Numbered from the stretch's first letter, positions 33,398-43,941 are shown. The stretch is 64,000 nucleotides of DNA from Citrobacter europaeus (GCA_020099315.1 CP083650.1:4030001-4094000), one strand, 5' to 3'. The notes: generated by a model from the sequence alone, not told the origin. A program made the numbers and translations.

Positions 33398-34699
33398 TTA
33401 TTCACGCATCCGCCTGATGGTTATCAGGAGCGAGGTCACCAGGTACGCGATACCCAGCAACACAAAGAACAGTAACCACTTTGTACCATCGGCATAGCGG
33501 GTGGTGTCCGACACCACCATTGGTTGAGAAATGATCAGCAAATACCGCCTCTCACGTAGCGCTTGCAGCTTCCCCTGCTGTAAGGTTTGTAACGCAGATT
33601 CCCAGCGTGTTTTAGCGATTTCACTCTGCAGGCGAAGATCTTCAAACAAAGACAAACTTTCTGAAGATCCCTGCGACCCTAACTTATTGGACAGACGGTT
33701 ACGCTGCTCGCCGATCTGCTTTTCCAGGACCTTGATTTTGGCCGACAGTCTGGGAATAAGGGGGTTTTGATCCAAACCATTAGCCATTAATTGCGCATAT
33801 TCCGCTTTCGCCTCCGCCAGTTGCGTTTCAAAACCTGCAATCAGTTGATAAATCGCGGTCACTGTTTCCTGTGGTTCAATATCTTTTTGTATATGCTGTA
33901 TTTTTAGCAATTCAAGCCGAACCGCCCCCAGATTTTCCTGGGCCGATTTAACATCGTTCTCCAGCCATAATATCCGTTCCTGCTGCATCCGCGCTGAAAC
34001 GGTATTAACGTGCTGTTCCGCAAAAGCCAAAATACGCTGGGCAAAAAACTCAGCCTGTTCCGCACTCCGTGCCTTCACGTTTAAACGCAGCATGCCCTGT
34101 TGAATATCAATAGCGACCGAGACTTTTGATAAATAGTAACGATAGGGATCATCATTAATTCCCAGCGGCGCGTGATAGCGGGAAAATAATGCGATATCAT
34201 CTTGCGCAAAATAAGATAAAAAGCCGAGTTCTTTTTCCATTCGATCCATCATTTCTTTCGAAAGAATAAACTCGCGAACCTGAAAGCCTTCTGACATCTC
34301 ATTACCTGCGCCAAAGAAAGCTGTTCCAGAAAAATTATCCTGGCTGGCATCAGTTTGCACAATAAAGGTGGCATCCGCGCTGTAAAAACGCGAGGTTAAT
34401 AACCACGACATAAGCATAATAATCAGTAGCGGCAAAGCAATATAAAGAAAGAGTCGACGTAGCGATCGTTTGGCTTGCTGAACACGCCGTTCTTTAATAA
34501 CCAATGATGCTCTACGGACAGAATCAGCATCCGTCGCGGACCAGACTGAGTCTGGTCGATTATGACTTATCGATTCTGCCATTTTTTCCTTCTGGCGAAG
34601 GGCGCATTCTTCTTTTTGTTGCAGTCGCGAGGCTCGGCTTTCTTCTGCTACCTTCGCCCTTCCTTCTTTCCATTTTTTAATACGTTCTGAATTTTCCAC
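33398..34699 (-). CDS. vexD: Vi polysaccharide export inner-membrane protein VexD
   Basis: 433 residues; polysaccharide co-polymerase/KpsE-type protein with one helix after a charged basic N-tail (about 83-105), a long periplasmic part with coiled coils (about 235-340) and a second helix near the C-terminus (about 405-427). It links the VexBC transporter to the outer-membrane VexA during export. The N-terminal 60 residues are unusually rich in Lys, Arg and Glu. Order vexC-vexD-vexE is that of the Typhi viaB locus. Confidence 0.93.
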   Translation of the reverse strand: MENSERIKKWKEGRAKVAEESRASRLQQKEECALRQKEKMAESISHNRPDSVWSATDADSVRRASLVIKERRVQQAKRSLRRLFLYIALPLLIIMLMSWLLTSRFYSADATFIVQTDASQDNFSGTAFFGAGNEMSEGFQVREFILSKEMMDRMEKELGFLSYFAQDDIALFSRYHAPLGINDDPYRYYLSKVSVAIDIQQGMLRLNVKARSAEQAEFFAQRILAFAEQHVNTVSARMQQERILWLENDVKSAQENLGAVRLELLKIQHIQKDIEPQETVTAIYQLIAGFETQLAEAKAEYAQLMANGLDQNPLIPRLSAKIKVLEKQIGEQRNRLSNKLGSQGSSESLSLFEDLRLQSEIAKTRWESALQTLQQGKLQALRERRYLLIISQPMVVSDTTRYADGTKWLLFFVLLGIAYLVTSLLITIRRMRE

Positions 34700-34721
34700 A
34701 CGCTATCCGTATATTTTCTAT

Positions 34722-35462
34722 TTAAATATCAAAAGAATAATCATCAGTTTGCATCATCGCCTGATTTAACTGATATTGTTCAAAAAGCGCAGACGCTTGG
34801 GCTAAATCTTCACACATGGTAATTTTCCCATGCAGCAATACGCCAAAGGCATGGCAGTGTTCTTTAATAAGCCGGGGGTTGCGTGTTAGCACAATCAACC
34901 CTTTCTGCTTTAGCTCATGAGCTAGCGCCTCCTGCATACGCGATTGTGAGGCATTGTCCCCGGTATACAGCTTGTCATCGGCAATATAAAGACGGCAGGG
35001 AAGCAGTAAATTAATGGCAAATGCCAGATGCGCTTTCATCGTGACAGAGTATTCACTCACCCTGTCGGTATAGCGCTGTTCAAGCTGGGTCAATTGATAG
35101 CAAAAATGTGAAAACTCATCTCCATCCAGACCATAAAGACTGGCCATCATGCGCGCATTCTCTTCGCCGGTTAATCCGGGCAGAACAAAAGCATTTGCCC
35201 CCAGCGGAAGTGCATCACCCCGCAGCCCCAGAAAATCCCCTTCATCAGGAGCATCTATGCCGCACAGCACTCGAGTTAGCGTCGTTTTGCCTGAACCAGG
35301 AGCCGCCAGAATACCGATATGCTCATGGTAATCCATGACAAAATCTGTTTTATCAAGGACCACTCGCGGGCCTTTATCAGACTCAAAATAGCGTGTACAA
35401 CCTAATAAACCGAACACGAACGCGTCTCTCCTGAAGCTAAAGTCAGTGATTTTTAGTGTCAT
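34722..35462 (-). CDS. vexC: Vi polysaccharide ABC transporter ATPase VexC
   Basis: KpsT-type ATP-binding subunit, 246 residues from the ATG at 35462, which overlaps vexB by 20 bp. The Walker A motif LAAPGSGKTTLTR is clear (about 52-64). The signature and Walker B parts are degenerate: SEYSVTMKAHLAFAINLLLP stands where LSGGQ is expected, and LYIADDKLYTGD for Walker B, as expected for this atypical capsule-transporter branch. With VexB it moves Vi polymer across the inner membrane. A longer reading from 35555 would overlap vexB further and is unlikely. Confidence 0.93.
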   Translation of the reverse strand: MTLKITDFSFRRDAFVFGLLGCTRYFESDKGPRVVLDKTDFVMDYHEHIGILAAPGSGKTTLTRVLCGIDAPDEGDFLGLRGDALPLGANAFVLPGLTGEENARMMASLYGLDGDEFSHFCYQLTQLEQRYTDRVSEYSVTMKAHLAFAINLLLPCRLYIADDKLYTGDNASQSRMQEALAHELKQKGLIVLTRNPRLIKEHCHAFGVLLHGKITMCEDLAQASALFEQYQLNQAMMQTDDYSFDI

Positions 35463-36237
35463 AAACCCGGTGAAAAATGATGCCCGCGAGGAATAACGTT
35501 GCGGAAAATGCCAGAGGATAAAAAGGTTCAAGGTAAAAAGAGTGGTACCCTTCAAACATTCCTTCTCTGACTATCTCATTGACATGAAGAAGAGGATTCC
35601 AACTGAATATACTTAATAATGAATATGGCAATTCATTCGCAGTATAAAATACAGCTGAAATCAAAAACATAGGTCTTAACACCACAGGAACCGCTTTATA
35701 GACCAGCGAAAACCGTTCAGACAGAGCATCACAAAAGTAACCAAACGATAGCCCCAGCAGCCAGGCGATAACCATCCCTTCAAAAATAAGGATCGGTTTA
35801 TGGGCTTCCCAACGGGAGAAGATAAGAAAGTTAATCAATGAAACAATAATATAAATGATAACCGCATTAACAAATTCGACTGCGGCGAGAGCAAAAATCA
35901 CATATCGTTTTTTAACCTGAGAGACAACCGCCAGTGATGTAAAGAATGAACGAGTGCGCATGGTTGCAGTAATGGTGTAGCGAAATAACAGATACGGTAA
36001 TATACCTGAAATAACAAAGCTGATATCGTCAGTAAATATTGGAACTGCACGATTCAAATATTGGAAGGAAATAACGGTAATGGTTATCCATACCAATGGC
36101 ACGGCCAATACCATCATATAATTTAGCACATTACCATTATATCGCGTCTTGATGTCGCGCGACATGAGTAAAATAATCAACTCACAGACGGAAATGAGTT
36201 TTACAAAATAATAAGTATTATTTTTCAAAATATTCAT
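35443..36237 (-). CDS. vexB: Vi polysaccharide ABC transporter permease VexB
   Basis: KpsM-type ABC-2 permease, 264 residues, six helices (about 36-58, 68-90, 110-135, 143-165, 178-200, 233-255). It pairs with VexC. The start lies nine bases after vexA. Base composition is low in GC, typical of the whole Vi block. Confidence 0.93.
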   Translation of the reverse strand: MNILKNNTYYFVKLISVCELIILLMSRDIKTRYNGNVLNYMMVLAVPLVWITITVISFQYLNRAVPIFTDDISFVISGILPYLLFRYTITATMRTRSFFTSLAVVSQVKKRYVIFALAAVEFVNAVIIYIIVSLINFLIFSRWEAHKPILIFEGMVIAWLLGLSFGYFCDALSERFSLVYKAVPVVLRPMFLISAVFYTANELPYSLLSIFSWNPLLHVNEIVREGMFEGYHSFYLEPFYPLAFSATLFLAGIIFHRVYDTKNH

Positions 36238-36246
36238 ATAGCGACA

Positions 36247-37314
36247 TTAGAAAGAATTAGAGCCACGGATCAAAAAGCTATCGAATGCGGCTTTTACCTT
36301 AGCGAAATCTGTCAAAGAGGCGTTAGAGATATAGATAATATCACCATCTTCCACTCGCATGGCCTGCGCTAAAAAAAATGAATCAGGTAGACCCATATTG
36401 ACATGATAGATATTCAACTTACGCATCTGCTGCTTCGCTTGTTCTGCTTCATTATGCTTGTACAGAAACACTGATTGCGGATCGGCAAGATTGTCGTTTA
36501 ATCCTTTAGCCAGCGCCAAGGCATCCACTACGCTGGAATGACGCTGAACCAGAGCATGTTTCCCCTGAACACCCGCCGCACCAAGAACATTCACATATTC
36601 GGTCACCTGGCGCAGAGTAATGCGATCATCCGGCTGTAAGACAATATCCAACGCTGGATACTGATAAATATCTGACAGGCGCGCATTAAAATAATGCTGC
36701 TGACGCGTCACGTGAACTTCCATCATATCTGCGCTGGTAGTTTCCATCGCCGCCGCCGTTGCCAAAAAATGACTTAGACGATTCATACTCCGTTCAAGAG
36801 GGTAACGCCCCGTTTTCCCACTGCCCTCGACGGTCACCATGGCCCCCGTGCGGGCAGTGAGCGTTACCAGTACCTGAGGGTTCAGGACAACGCGCGAAAG
36901 CCGCTTTCTGACCTCTTCAGCCAGTTGCGTCACATCCATGCCGGTAACAGGAATTGTCCCAGCATAAGGCACCTGAACAATATTACTGTCAGTCACAAGA
37001 ATATTTTCAAAATCCGCCCGGTCGCCGCTCGCGTTATTGGACAAATACCCCGCGCCGCCCGAGGATAAAATAGTGATATGCAGCACATCACCTTTAGCCA
37101 AAGATGTCCAGTGCCAGTTATTTTCGGCAAAGACCGGATCGACAATAGTTTTCGTCGCATTATCGGCATCACTCAGTTTTAATTCTGGCGTGACTTCGAC
37201 CAGACGATAATGAGGATCATCCTGATTAATCAAGCTGGACTTAAATCCCGCTCTGGGAATAGTGCATCCTGAGAGCAGGATAAATGTCATTAATACAATA
37301 ATAATTTTTTTCAT
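36247..37314 (-). CDS. vexA: Vi polysaccharide export outer-membrane lipoprotein VexA
   Basis: 355 residues; Wza/KpsD-like outer-membrane polysaccharide export protein. Lipobox LLSGC with Cys17 as the lipidated residue. The polysaccharide-export domain covers about 70-170 (GDVLHITILSSGG, VPYAGTIPVTGMDVTQLAEEV) and a SLBB-like part about 165-330. It forms the outer-membrane exit for Vi. 45 bp after tviE. Confidence 0.93.
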   Translation of the reverse strand: MKKIIIVLMTFILLSGCTIPRAGFKSSLINQDDPHYRLVEVTPELKLSDADNATKTIVDPVFAENNWHWTSLAKGDVLHITILSSGGAGYLSNNASGDRADFENILVTDSNIVQVPYAGTIPVTGMDVTQLAEEVRKRLSRVVLNPQVLVTLTARTGAMVTVEGSGKTGRYPLERSMNRLSHFLATAAAMETTSADMMEVHVTRQQHYFNARLSDIYQYPALDIVLQPDDRITLRQVTEYVNVLGAAGVQGKHALVQRHSSVVDALALAKGLNDNLADPQSVFLYKHNEAEQAKQQMRKLNIYHVNMGLPDSFFLAQAMRVEDGDIIYISNASLTDFAKVKAAFDSFLIRGSNSF

Positions 37315-37359
37315 AACTTATTATATAAATAAAAAAATTGAAAAAATGCCGTCCAATAA

Positions 37360-39096
37360 TTAACGTGGCTGTGAGGCAATGGTCTGTACAAACGTTTCCA
37401 CCATATGCTCCACGGTAAAACGCTCTTGTAAAAATGACTGCGTCTGTTCGCAAATACCGGTTCTGCTACGCCATAAATTGACCAACTGTTCTGCATAGCT
37501 ACAAGCCTGGTCAAGATTGACCGTCTGTGCATCATCAAGAATAAAACCTGAAATACCCGCAATAAAGCATTCAGCCGATCCGCCTGCAGGAGTCGAAATC
37601 ACTGGTACCCCGACCATTTGTGCTTCAATAAGCACATTGGGCAATCCCTCATAACGAGAGAACAAAATGAATAGGTTCATTTTTTGCAACCAATACCCCA
37701 CGTCACGCGAGACGCCGACAAATAATATCCTCTCCAGAATCCCCAATTGCTCGGCGCGTTGCTGAGCTTCAACGCGCAAATCCCCATCGCCAACAAGCAC
37801 AAAACGCGTGGCGGGATGGTGATGTAAATAGCGTGCTGCAAAATCAATCCAGGCGAGAGGATTCTTATCGCCTACAAAGCGGAAAACACCGCCAATAGTC
37901 GTGTCCGCATCCTGCGTTTTTTGCGTAAACTGCTGCCAGATTTTTTGTGGCACCTCAGAAGAAGGTTCGGTGGATGGCGGTAAGACGCCGTTATATACAA
38001 CCTGGAAGTGCTGCGCATCCAACTGCAACCAGTCGGCATAATGCCGGGTCACACAATGGTTGTTACTCATAAAATCAACGCCAGGCACGACCGCCAGTGC
38101 CCGGTAGAGAGGCTCATATTCCGGCTTGAAAAGACGTTTTCTCACCACAGGCGGCAACCCGCGTAATCCTAGTTGAATTCTGGGTACGCCAGCAATCAGC
38201 GCTGCAAGCGCAATCATCAGACAAGCGCCATCCTGCCAGACGGAGAGATAGTCCGGCTTACGCTCGCATAAGTGGGGCACCAGATGCTTGATGCCATAGT
38301 TACACACTGGTGGGAGATGAGAGAGCAATAAGCGCAGTTCCGGAGATTCGATTGTCGCATCGTCAAAGAAGTTTCCGGTAATCTTTGCGATTTCCAGTAC
38401 CTCAACCTGTTCCTCCAGCACTTCTTTTAGGAAAAAGTCTTGTCTGAGCTCCGGTGACAGGGAGCGAATAATAAGTTCCACCGGTTCTTCTACTTTTAGG
38501 CCGCCAATTTTCCCCTGTTGCTGGTATTTTCTGGCGATCTCGATAGCCAGCCTGGAAATCTGACGCTCTGCGCCACCGCTACCTAACGAGCCAGTACAGA
38601 GTGAAAGGCGACCGAAAGACCCGACAGGAAGCCGCCGCGTCTGACGATTTCGATATGACAAGATGGCATGCTTCATCGCAATAATACGGGTGTTGGTCCC
38701 CACAGGGATCGCTTCCCCTTCAAGGCGCTCGAGTAAATCGCAGATCTTATTTATTTTGCCTAAATAATTGTTATATTTTTTCTGAACGCCGCTGCTAACG
38801 TTTGTCAGAATCATCTGTGCATCTTTGGCTAGCCCAGCATTATATAAACGACGCGCATACTCATAACGAGCTTCGTCATTGTTTTGTGCAATCAGCGTTT
38901 CATAGAGCGCGTACGCACGTTCCGTTTCATTAAAATCATGAAGAAATTCTGCTTTTTTTAGCGTCGCTAATGAAGTTAAATCCTCGGCCGGTAATTCACT
39001 GTCAATTAACGCAATAGCTTGCGCAAGCTTCCTCTCTTTTTTCAATGCTGAAAGCGTGTTTCCTAGCGCCGCTAACTTTTCTTCCTGCGTTATCAT
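37360..39096 (-). CDS. tviE: Vi polysaccharide glycosyltransferase TviE
   Basis: GT4-type (GT-B) glycosyltransferase thought to polymerise GalNAcA into Vi. 578 residues from MITQEEKLAALGNTL, the length known for Typhi TviE; a longer reading upstream lies inside tviD. TPR-like N-terminal region about 1-110. Motifs GSLGSGGAERQISRL near 170 and the E-x7-E signature YEGLPNVLIEAQ (Glu483, Glu491) are present. The ATG overlaps the tviD stop by one base. Confidence 0.93.
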   Translation of the reverse strand: MITQEEKLAALGNTLSALKKERKLAQAIALIDSELPAEDLTSLATLKKAEFLHDFNETERAYALYETLIAQNNDEARYEYARRLYNAGLAKDAQMILTNVSSGVQKKYNNYLGKINKICDLLERLEGEAIPVGTNTRIIAMKHAILSYRNRQTRRLPVGSFGRLSLCTGSLGSGGAERQISRLAIEIARKYQQQGKIGGLKVEEPVELIIRSLSPELRQDFFLKEVLEEQVEVLEIAKITGNFFDDATIESPELRLLLSHLPPVCNYGIKHLVPHLCERKPDYLSVWQDGACLMIALAALIAGVPRIQLGLRGLPPVVRKRLFKPEYEPLYRALAVVPGVDFMSNNHCVTRHYADWLQLDAQHFQVVYNGVLPPSTEPSSEVPQKIWQQFTQKTQDADTTIGGVFRFVGDKNPLAWIDFAARYLHHHPATRFVLVGDGDLRVEAQQRAEQLGILERILFVGVSRDVGYWLQKMNLFILFSRYEGLPNVLIEAQMVGVPVISTPAGGSAECFIAGISGFILDDAQTVNLDQACSYAEQLVNLWRSRTGICEQTQSFLQERFTVEHMVETFVQTIASQPR

Positions 39097-41591
39097 TATG
39101 ACTTCCCTGATGTATTCTTTTGCAATGCGGTTATGCAGGTCGTTACCTGCCTTGTCACCGAATCCGTTGGCCCGTTCACTTTCTCCAGTCGCTGCCAATA
39201 CTGCAAAGCCTGCGAGTAGTCGCGCAAATGCATCGCATTTAATGCGGCATATTTCAAGGCGTAGGCATTTTCGCTATCAAAAACGAGTAATTTTTTCGCA
39301 TAATCAAGATGTTCATAAGAAGCGATAGCGCTACCGCCATCCCTCAGAGAATCATTAAATAATCTGATAATTTGCTTATATTCACGCATCAGACGAGAAA
39401 CATCAGGATCAATACGTTTCATGCTAATCAATAAAGACAATGCTTCATCCAGACGCCCTTCGCTTTTCTTCTGGCGGACACATTTAAGGGCTCTGGTAGC
39501 GACATTGCGACATTCTTTCTCGAACAAGTCGTTCATTGATGCATTCTGGAAGGATGGAGAAATGCTCATGACGTTAGCAATCAAATCTATGAGAAATGGG
39601 ATATCGTTAATGTGACGTATGCTACGTAACATAATCGACTGCAGGCTGGTAATGTTCGAGTTACGAATCAAGGTCATGTGGGCCAGTGTGCACGCTTCTT
39701 TCCAGGCACCAAGATTCACCAACGTTCTTGCACAATATACGGTGCTAACAGGATCGAACTCCAGAAGCGGCCACACAATTTTTGCCCCTGCCAGGATATT
39801 TTCATAATCCTCGCGCTCATACATTTCTCTTAATTTATCGCGCCATGCCGCTTTAACTTCATTATTAAAGCGAGAAATACGTGCGTGGGGATAAACCATA
39901 AATGCAGAGTAGCTGTACACCAGCGAAGTACTCAGTGAGACAAAATCTTCAACCGAATGTAGCGACAGCGCAGTATTGTTCCATGCCTCAAAAACATCGT
40001 GGAGTTTATCTTTATACGAGGTGCTAAGCGCCTGTTGATAGTTCATATTCTTGATGCAGAAAGCCGTTCGGATTACGAGGCCGGTATCATGAATTGTCGA
40101 CAACACCGTCAGCGCAAATTCTGACTCATGGCGGAGTAACTGCTCGAGCGTCTTCATGAAAATCAATTCATCCCTGAATTTGACTGCCAATGATAGCGCT
40201 GTCTCCATAAACGCATCATTTAAACACTGCGATTGAATGCCGGCCTGGAAAGCGTCGGAAAATGCGTTGCCACCATTGAAATATTGTGTGCTACTCAGGA
40301 AACTAACCCATCCGCTTTGGGTTACAGGATTCAATAACAGTACACGTTTCCAGTATTGATATGACTTGTCAAATAGCTGTAAAGCATCGGCTGAGCTGGC
40401 GGCAACGGTAAGTACTTCTTCATCTTCAATCTCATTAGAAAGCATCATCTCGGCCGTCGATAAAGCTTCCTGCCAACGCGCTAATCCATGTAGAGACCTC
40501 AGCCGGCAACGTAAGGTACTGTCAGTCGTACCGATAATTTTCTCAACATCACTAATATCCTGATAAGCCTGTTCATAATAACCTAAGCGACTAAAAATTA
40601 CGGATCGAAGTTGAATCAGAACGGGCTCTTTCTGTTGATGTCTTAATGCGGCAAAAAGTTGCTGTGACGCGGCAATAATGTCGCCATCCGCAAGCTGCTT
40701 CGTGATCGATAAGGTAAGTTCACGTATTTGGTCTTGTTTCTCTTGCCGCCCCTCATCAAGATGATGATTAGTACTGTTGATCACATTCTTAAAAATGGTC
40801 GCAACGATAGCATCACCAAACATGTCGGTATAATGAGTAAGATCGTCGCCATTTTTTTCCAACGCACGTTTTTGCCCCCATTTTTCCATCAAATTTGTTG
40901 GATTAACGCAGGGAATACCCATCCTTGCGGCGATGGTGTCGACATTTTTAATCAACCGACTGCGGGACTGAATGACAGTTCCTGCACGAGTGACAGCATC
41001 AATATGGGTCATAAACATAACGCGATCGCGACCGAGAAGCTGAACGATTTCCTGCATATCCTGTTCGATAGCATGCTCATCCATCTGCTCGACATTGATA
41101 CTGCTTAATAAGGCACGATCGCTTTCCGACATTCCTGCAAAACAGGGATCGTCTTTGAGATAGGCCAGTAGTTTGTGCTGATTTCCTTGCGACGCTAGCG
41201 ACCAGTAGGCGCGTGCTCGCTCTGTTTGGCTAAAAAACTCATAGAAATGACGAGTTAAATAATTTATTTGTAAGCAGAATCCATAGGCCATAATCTTCTT
41301 CTGACTCGAAATTTCAACGATATAGAAATCAGAAGGACTATGAACATCGGTGTTTAAATAACTTACAGCAGGTCTAAAAATAAATGGTCGGACCTGATCC
41401 GGAATATCTATCAAGCCTAGAAAAAAACGAATTTGCTGTAATGCCTCACTGCTCGTATGCGTAAACCCGTAAATTTTCTTAAAGTTAGCCTGAAAATTAA
41501 AATAAGGCTGAGCTCGTTTTACTGGACTCACAATACGGCAACTACCAATTGCTGTAAGCGTAAACATCCCTGACGATTTCATTAAATTCAT
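39096..41591 (-). CDS. tviD: Vi polysaccharide O-acetyltransferase TviD
   Basis: 831 residues, exactly the length of Typhi TviD. The N-terminal domain (about 1-290) carries a GDSL/SGNH-like nucleophile motif ALTAIGSCRIVSP-type with Ser17 (TAIGSCR), and a later MFMTHIDA segment; it O-acetylates the GalNAcA units, which is a main immunogenic feature of Vi. The rest (about 300-831) is a long tetratricopeptide-type helical array. It is 29 bp after tviC. Confidence 0.93.
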   Translation of the reverse strand: MNLMKSSGMFTLTAIGSCRIVSPVKRAQPYFNFQANFKKIYGFTHTSSEALQQIRFFLGLIDIPDQVRPFIFRPAVSYLNTDVHSPSDFYIVEISSQKKIMAYGFCLQINYLTRHFYEFFSQTERARAYWSLASQGNQHKLLAYLKDDPCFAGMSESDRALLSSINVEQMDEHAIEQDMQEIVQLLGRDRVMFMTHIDAVTRAGTVIQSRSRLIKNVDTIAARMGIPCVNPTNLMEKWGQKRALEKNGDDLTHYTDMFGDAIVATIFKNVINSTNHHLDEGRQEKQDQIRELTLSITKQLADGDIIAASQQLFAALRHQQKEPVLIQLRSVIFSRLGYYEQAYQDISDVEKIIGTTDSTLRCRLRSLHGLARWQEALSTAEMMLSNEIEDEEVLTVAASSADALQLFDKSYQYWKRVLLLNPVTQSGWVSFLSSTQYFNGGNAFSDAFQAGIQSQCLNDAFMETALSLAVKFRDELIFMKTLEQLLRHESEFALTVLSTIHDTGLVIRTAFCIKNMNYQQALSTSYKDKLHDVFEAWNNTALSLHSVEDFVSLSTSLVYSYSAFMVYPHARISRFNNEVKAAWRDKLREMYEREDYENILAGAKIVWPLLEFDPVSTVYCARTLVNLGAWKEACTLAHMTLIRNSNITSLQSIMLRSIRHINDIPFLIDLIANVMSISPSFQNASMNDLFEKECRNVATRALKCVRQKKSEGRLDEALSLLISMKRIDPDVSRLMREYKQIIRLFNDSLRDGGSAIASYEHLDYAKKLLVFDSENAYALKYAALNAMHLRDYSQALQYWQRLEKVNGPTDSVTRQVTTCITALQKNTSGKS

Positions 41592-41620
41592 CCACGTAAA
41601 AAGAAAATGAGCAGTTATAC

Positions 41621-42661
41621 TCAGGAATACAAGATAGTTTGCTTATCAATATACCATTTTAGAGTTTGTTTCAGTCCTTCTTTGATATCAAACTCTGGCT
41701 CATACGAAAGCAATTTTTTTATTCTGGTTATATCAGCCTGGCTATGCTTAACGTCACCGTCACGAAAATCCTTATAAATTGGCTCAGCACAATTTTGCTC
41801 ATCCCGCCATAAATTTAATCCATCGCGAATAAGATAATAAAGCTCATTAAGTGACGTTCTATCTCCGACAGCCACATTATAGACTTTATTTTTTGAGGCT
41901 AAGTTATTAGTCGTTGCTGATAATAGATTGGCCTGAATTACATTCTCTATATAGCAAAAATCACGGCTCGTTGTACCATCGCCATTGATATAAATCGGTT
42001 CATCTTTAAGTAGTGATAGTATCCAACGTGGAATGACTGCGGAGTATGCGCCGTTAGGATTTTGGCGGCGGCCAAAGACATTAAAGTAGCGTAAGCCAAT
42101 AGCGTTAAAATCATAACTACGTGCAAACACATCAGCATATAATTCATTGACGTATTTTGTTACCGCATACGGGCTTAATGGTCGGCCGATCCGTTCCTCT
42201 ATTTTAGGTAAATCGGGATGGTCGCCATAAGTGCTGCTGCTTGCTGCATAGGTGAAACCAGATACATGTGCATCTCTCGCCGCCGTCAACATATTTAAAA
42301 AACCATCAATGTTAGCACTATTTGTCGTGATAGGATCCTGTAAAGAACGTGGTACGCTTCCCAGAGCAGCCTGATGTAAAACGTAATCGACGTTCTCACA
42401 AACAGCCCGGCAATCGGCAAACGATCGAATATCCCCATGAATAAAGGTAAACCGGGACCATTGTTCTTCACTGACAGCGGCGCGCACGTCCTCTAAGTTA
42501 TGCTGATAGCCAGTTGAAAAATTATCCAACCCAATTACCGTTTGATTTAAAAAGAGCAGTTCTTCCAATAACCCTGAGCCGATGAAACCGGCTACGCCAG
42601 TAATAAGCCAACGTTTTGGTTCAAGAACAAGTTGTATTTTTAATTCATCATAAGCTGTCAT
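41621..42661 (-). CDS. tviC: UDP-GlcNAcA C4-epimerase TviC
   Basis: Extended short-chain dehydrogenase that converts UDP-GlcNAc uronic acid to UDP-GalNAc uronic acid, the Vi precursor; close to Pseudomonas WbpP. 346 residues. NAD-binding GVAGFIGSG (about 22-30), catalytic Ser in SSSTYG (about 141-146) and YAVTK with Tyr165 and Lys169 are intact. Two bases separate it from tviB. Confidence 0.95.
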   Translation of the reverse strand: MTAYDELKIQLVLEPKRWLITGVAGFIGSGLLEELLFLNQTVIGLDNFSTGYQHNLEDVRAAVSEEQWSRFTFIHGDIRSFADCRAVCENVDYVLHQAALGSVPRSLQDPITTNSANIDGFLNMLTAARDAHVSGFTYAASSSTYGDHPDLPKIEERIGRPLSPYAVTKYVNELYADVFARSYDFNAIGLRYFNVFGRRQNPNGAYSAVIPRWILSLLKDEPIYINGDGTTSRDFCYIENVIQANLLSATTNNLASKNKVYNVAVGDRTSLNELYYLIRDGLNLWRDEQNCAEPIYKDFRDGDVKHSQADITRIKKLLSYEPEFDIKEGLKQTLKWYIDKQTILYS

Positions 42662-42663
42662 GA

Positions 42664-43941
42664 TTATAACCTCACATCTGACTGCTCAGGGGGAAGAATA
42701 TACTTCAGATCATAAAGCACATGTTTATCTTTTCCAAACCCACGAATATCATGACTCCCCATCAGCTTAAACTGCTCATGTCCGACTGCGACAATAATGG
42801 CATCATAAGATGCAGTTTTGATTTCCGATACAGGTATAATCCCGTATTCTTCTTCCACTTCCTCGGCATCAACCCAAGGGTCATAAATATCAACATTACA
42901 ACTGTAATTACCCAATTCTTTTACAACATCAATAATGCGGGTATTTCTGATGTCCGGGCAGTTTTCTTTAAAAGTAAACCCCAGAATCAGAACGTTAGAA
43001 CCCTCAACGTTAATTCCTTTTTTGATCATGGCTTTAATCAACTGTCCCGAAACATAGTTGCCCATATTATCGTTGAGTCGACGGCCTGCGAGGATAATTT
43101 CTGGATAGTAACCGATGCCCTGAGATTTATGAGTCAGATAGTAAGGATCGACACCAATGCAGTGACCACCAACCAGTCCCGGACGGAATGGCAGGAAGTT
43201 CCATTTACTTCCCGCGGCTCGCAGCACGGCTTCAGTATCGATCTCTAATCGGTTAAAGATAATAGCCAATTCATTTACCAGCGCGATATTGAGATCACGC
43301 TGGGTATTTTCGATCACTTTTGCCGCTTCCGCGATCTTAATGCTTTCGGTTTTGTATGTTCCTGCCGTGATGATCTGTCGATAGATTGCATCAACCAAAC
43401 AGGCCGTTTCCGCAGTTGAACCAGAGGTAATCTTCTTAATAGTTGTCAGTCGGTATTTTTTATCGCCGGGATTGATACGCTCTGGGCTATAGCCAACGAA
43501 GAAGTCTTTGTTAAATGTCATCGCTGATATGCGCTCCAGTATCGGCACGCATTCTTCTTCGGTACATCCTGGATATACCGTAGACTCATACACGACAATA
43601 TCCCCCGGTTTCAGTACCTTGCCAACGGTTTCACTTGCCCTGATCAAAGGGGTGAGGTCTGGTTGCTTGTAATCGTTGATCGGCGTCGGGACAGTAATGA
43701 TGTAAAAATTGCATTCTCTGATTTCATCAATTGATGAAGTAAATGTCAGATGACGAGCATCACGTAACTCTTCTTCTGTAGTTTCGAGATTGACATCGAT
43801 CCCTTCTTTTAGCTCAAGTATACGTTTATGATTAACATCAAAACCAACCACCTGACGAATTTTCCCAAATTCAGCGGCTAACGGTAAACCAACATATCCG
43901 AGTCCGATAATGGCAATTTTCACATCATCTTTGCTGATCAT
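42664..43941 (-). CDS. tviB: UDP-GlcNAc C6-dehydrogenase TviB
   Basis: UDP-sugar dehydrogenase oxidising UDP-GlcNAc to UDP-GlcNAc uronic acid. 425 residues, the Typhi length. N-terminal Rossmann motif GLGYVGLPLA (about 13-22), catalytic Lys208 in IAEAAKV and Cys261 in GGHCIGVDPYYL. First gene of the long tviB-vexE transcript; its leader holds a JUMPstart/ops element and a possible promoter (see separate entries). Confidence 0.96.
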   Translation of the reverse strand: MISKDDVKIAIIGLGYVGLPLAAEFGKIRQVVGFDVNHKRILELKEGIDVNLETTEEELRDARHLTFTSSIDEIRECNFYIITVPTPINDYKQPDLTPLIRASETVGKVLKPGDIVVYESTVYPGCTEEECVPILERISAMTFNKDFFVGYSPERINPGDKKYRLTTIKKITSGSTAETACLVDAIYRQIITAGTYKTESIKIAEAAKVIENTQRDLNIALVNELAIIFNRLEIDTEAVLRAAGSKWNFLPFRPGLVGGHCIGVDPYYLTHKSQGIGYYPEIILAGRRLNDNMGNYVSGQLIKAMIKKGINVEGSNVLILGFTFKENCPDIRNTRIIDVVKELGNYSCNVDIYDPWVDAEEVEEEYGIIPVSEIKTASYDAIIVAVGHEQFKLMGSHDIRGFGKDKHVLYDLKYILPPEQSDVRL

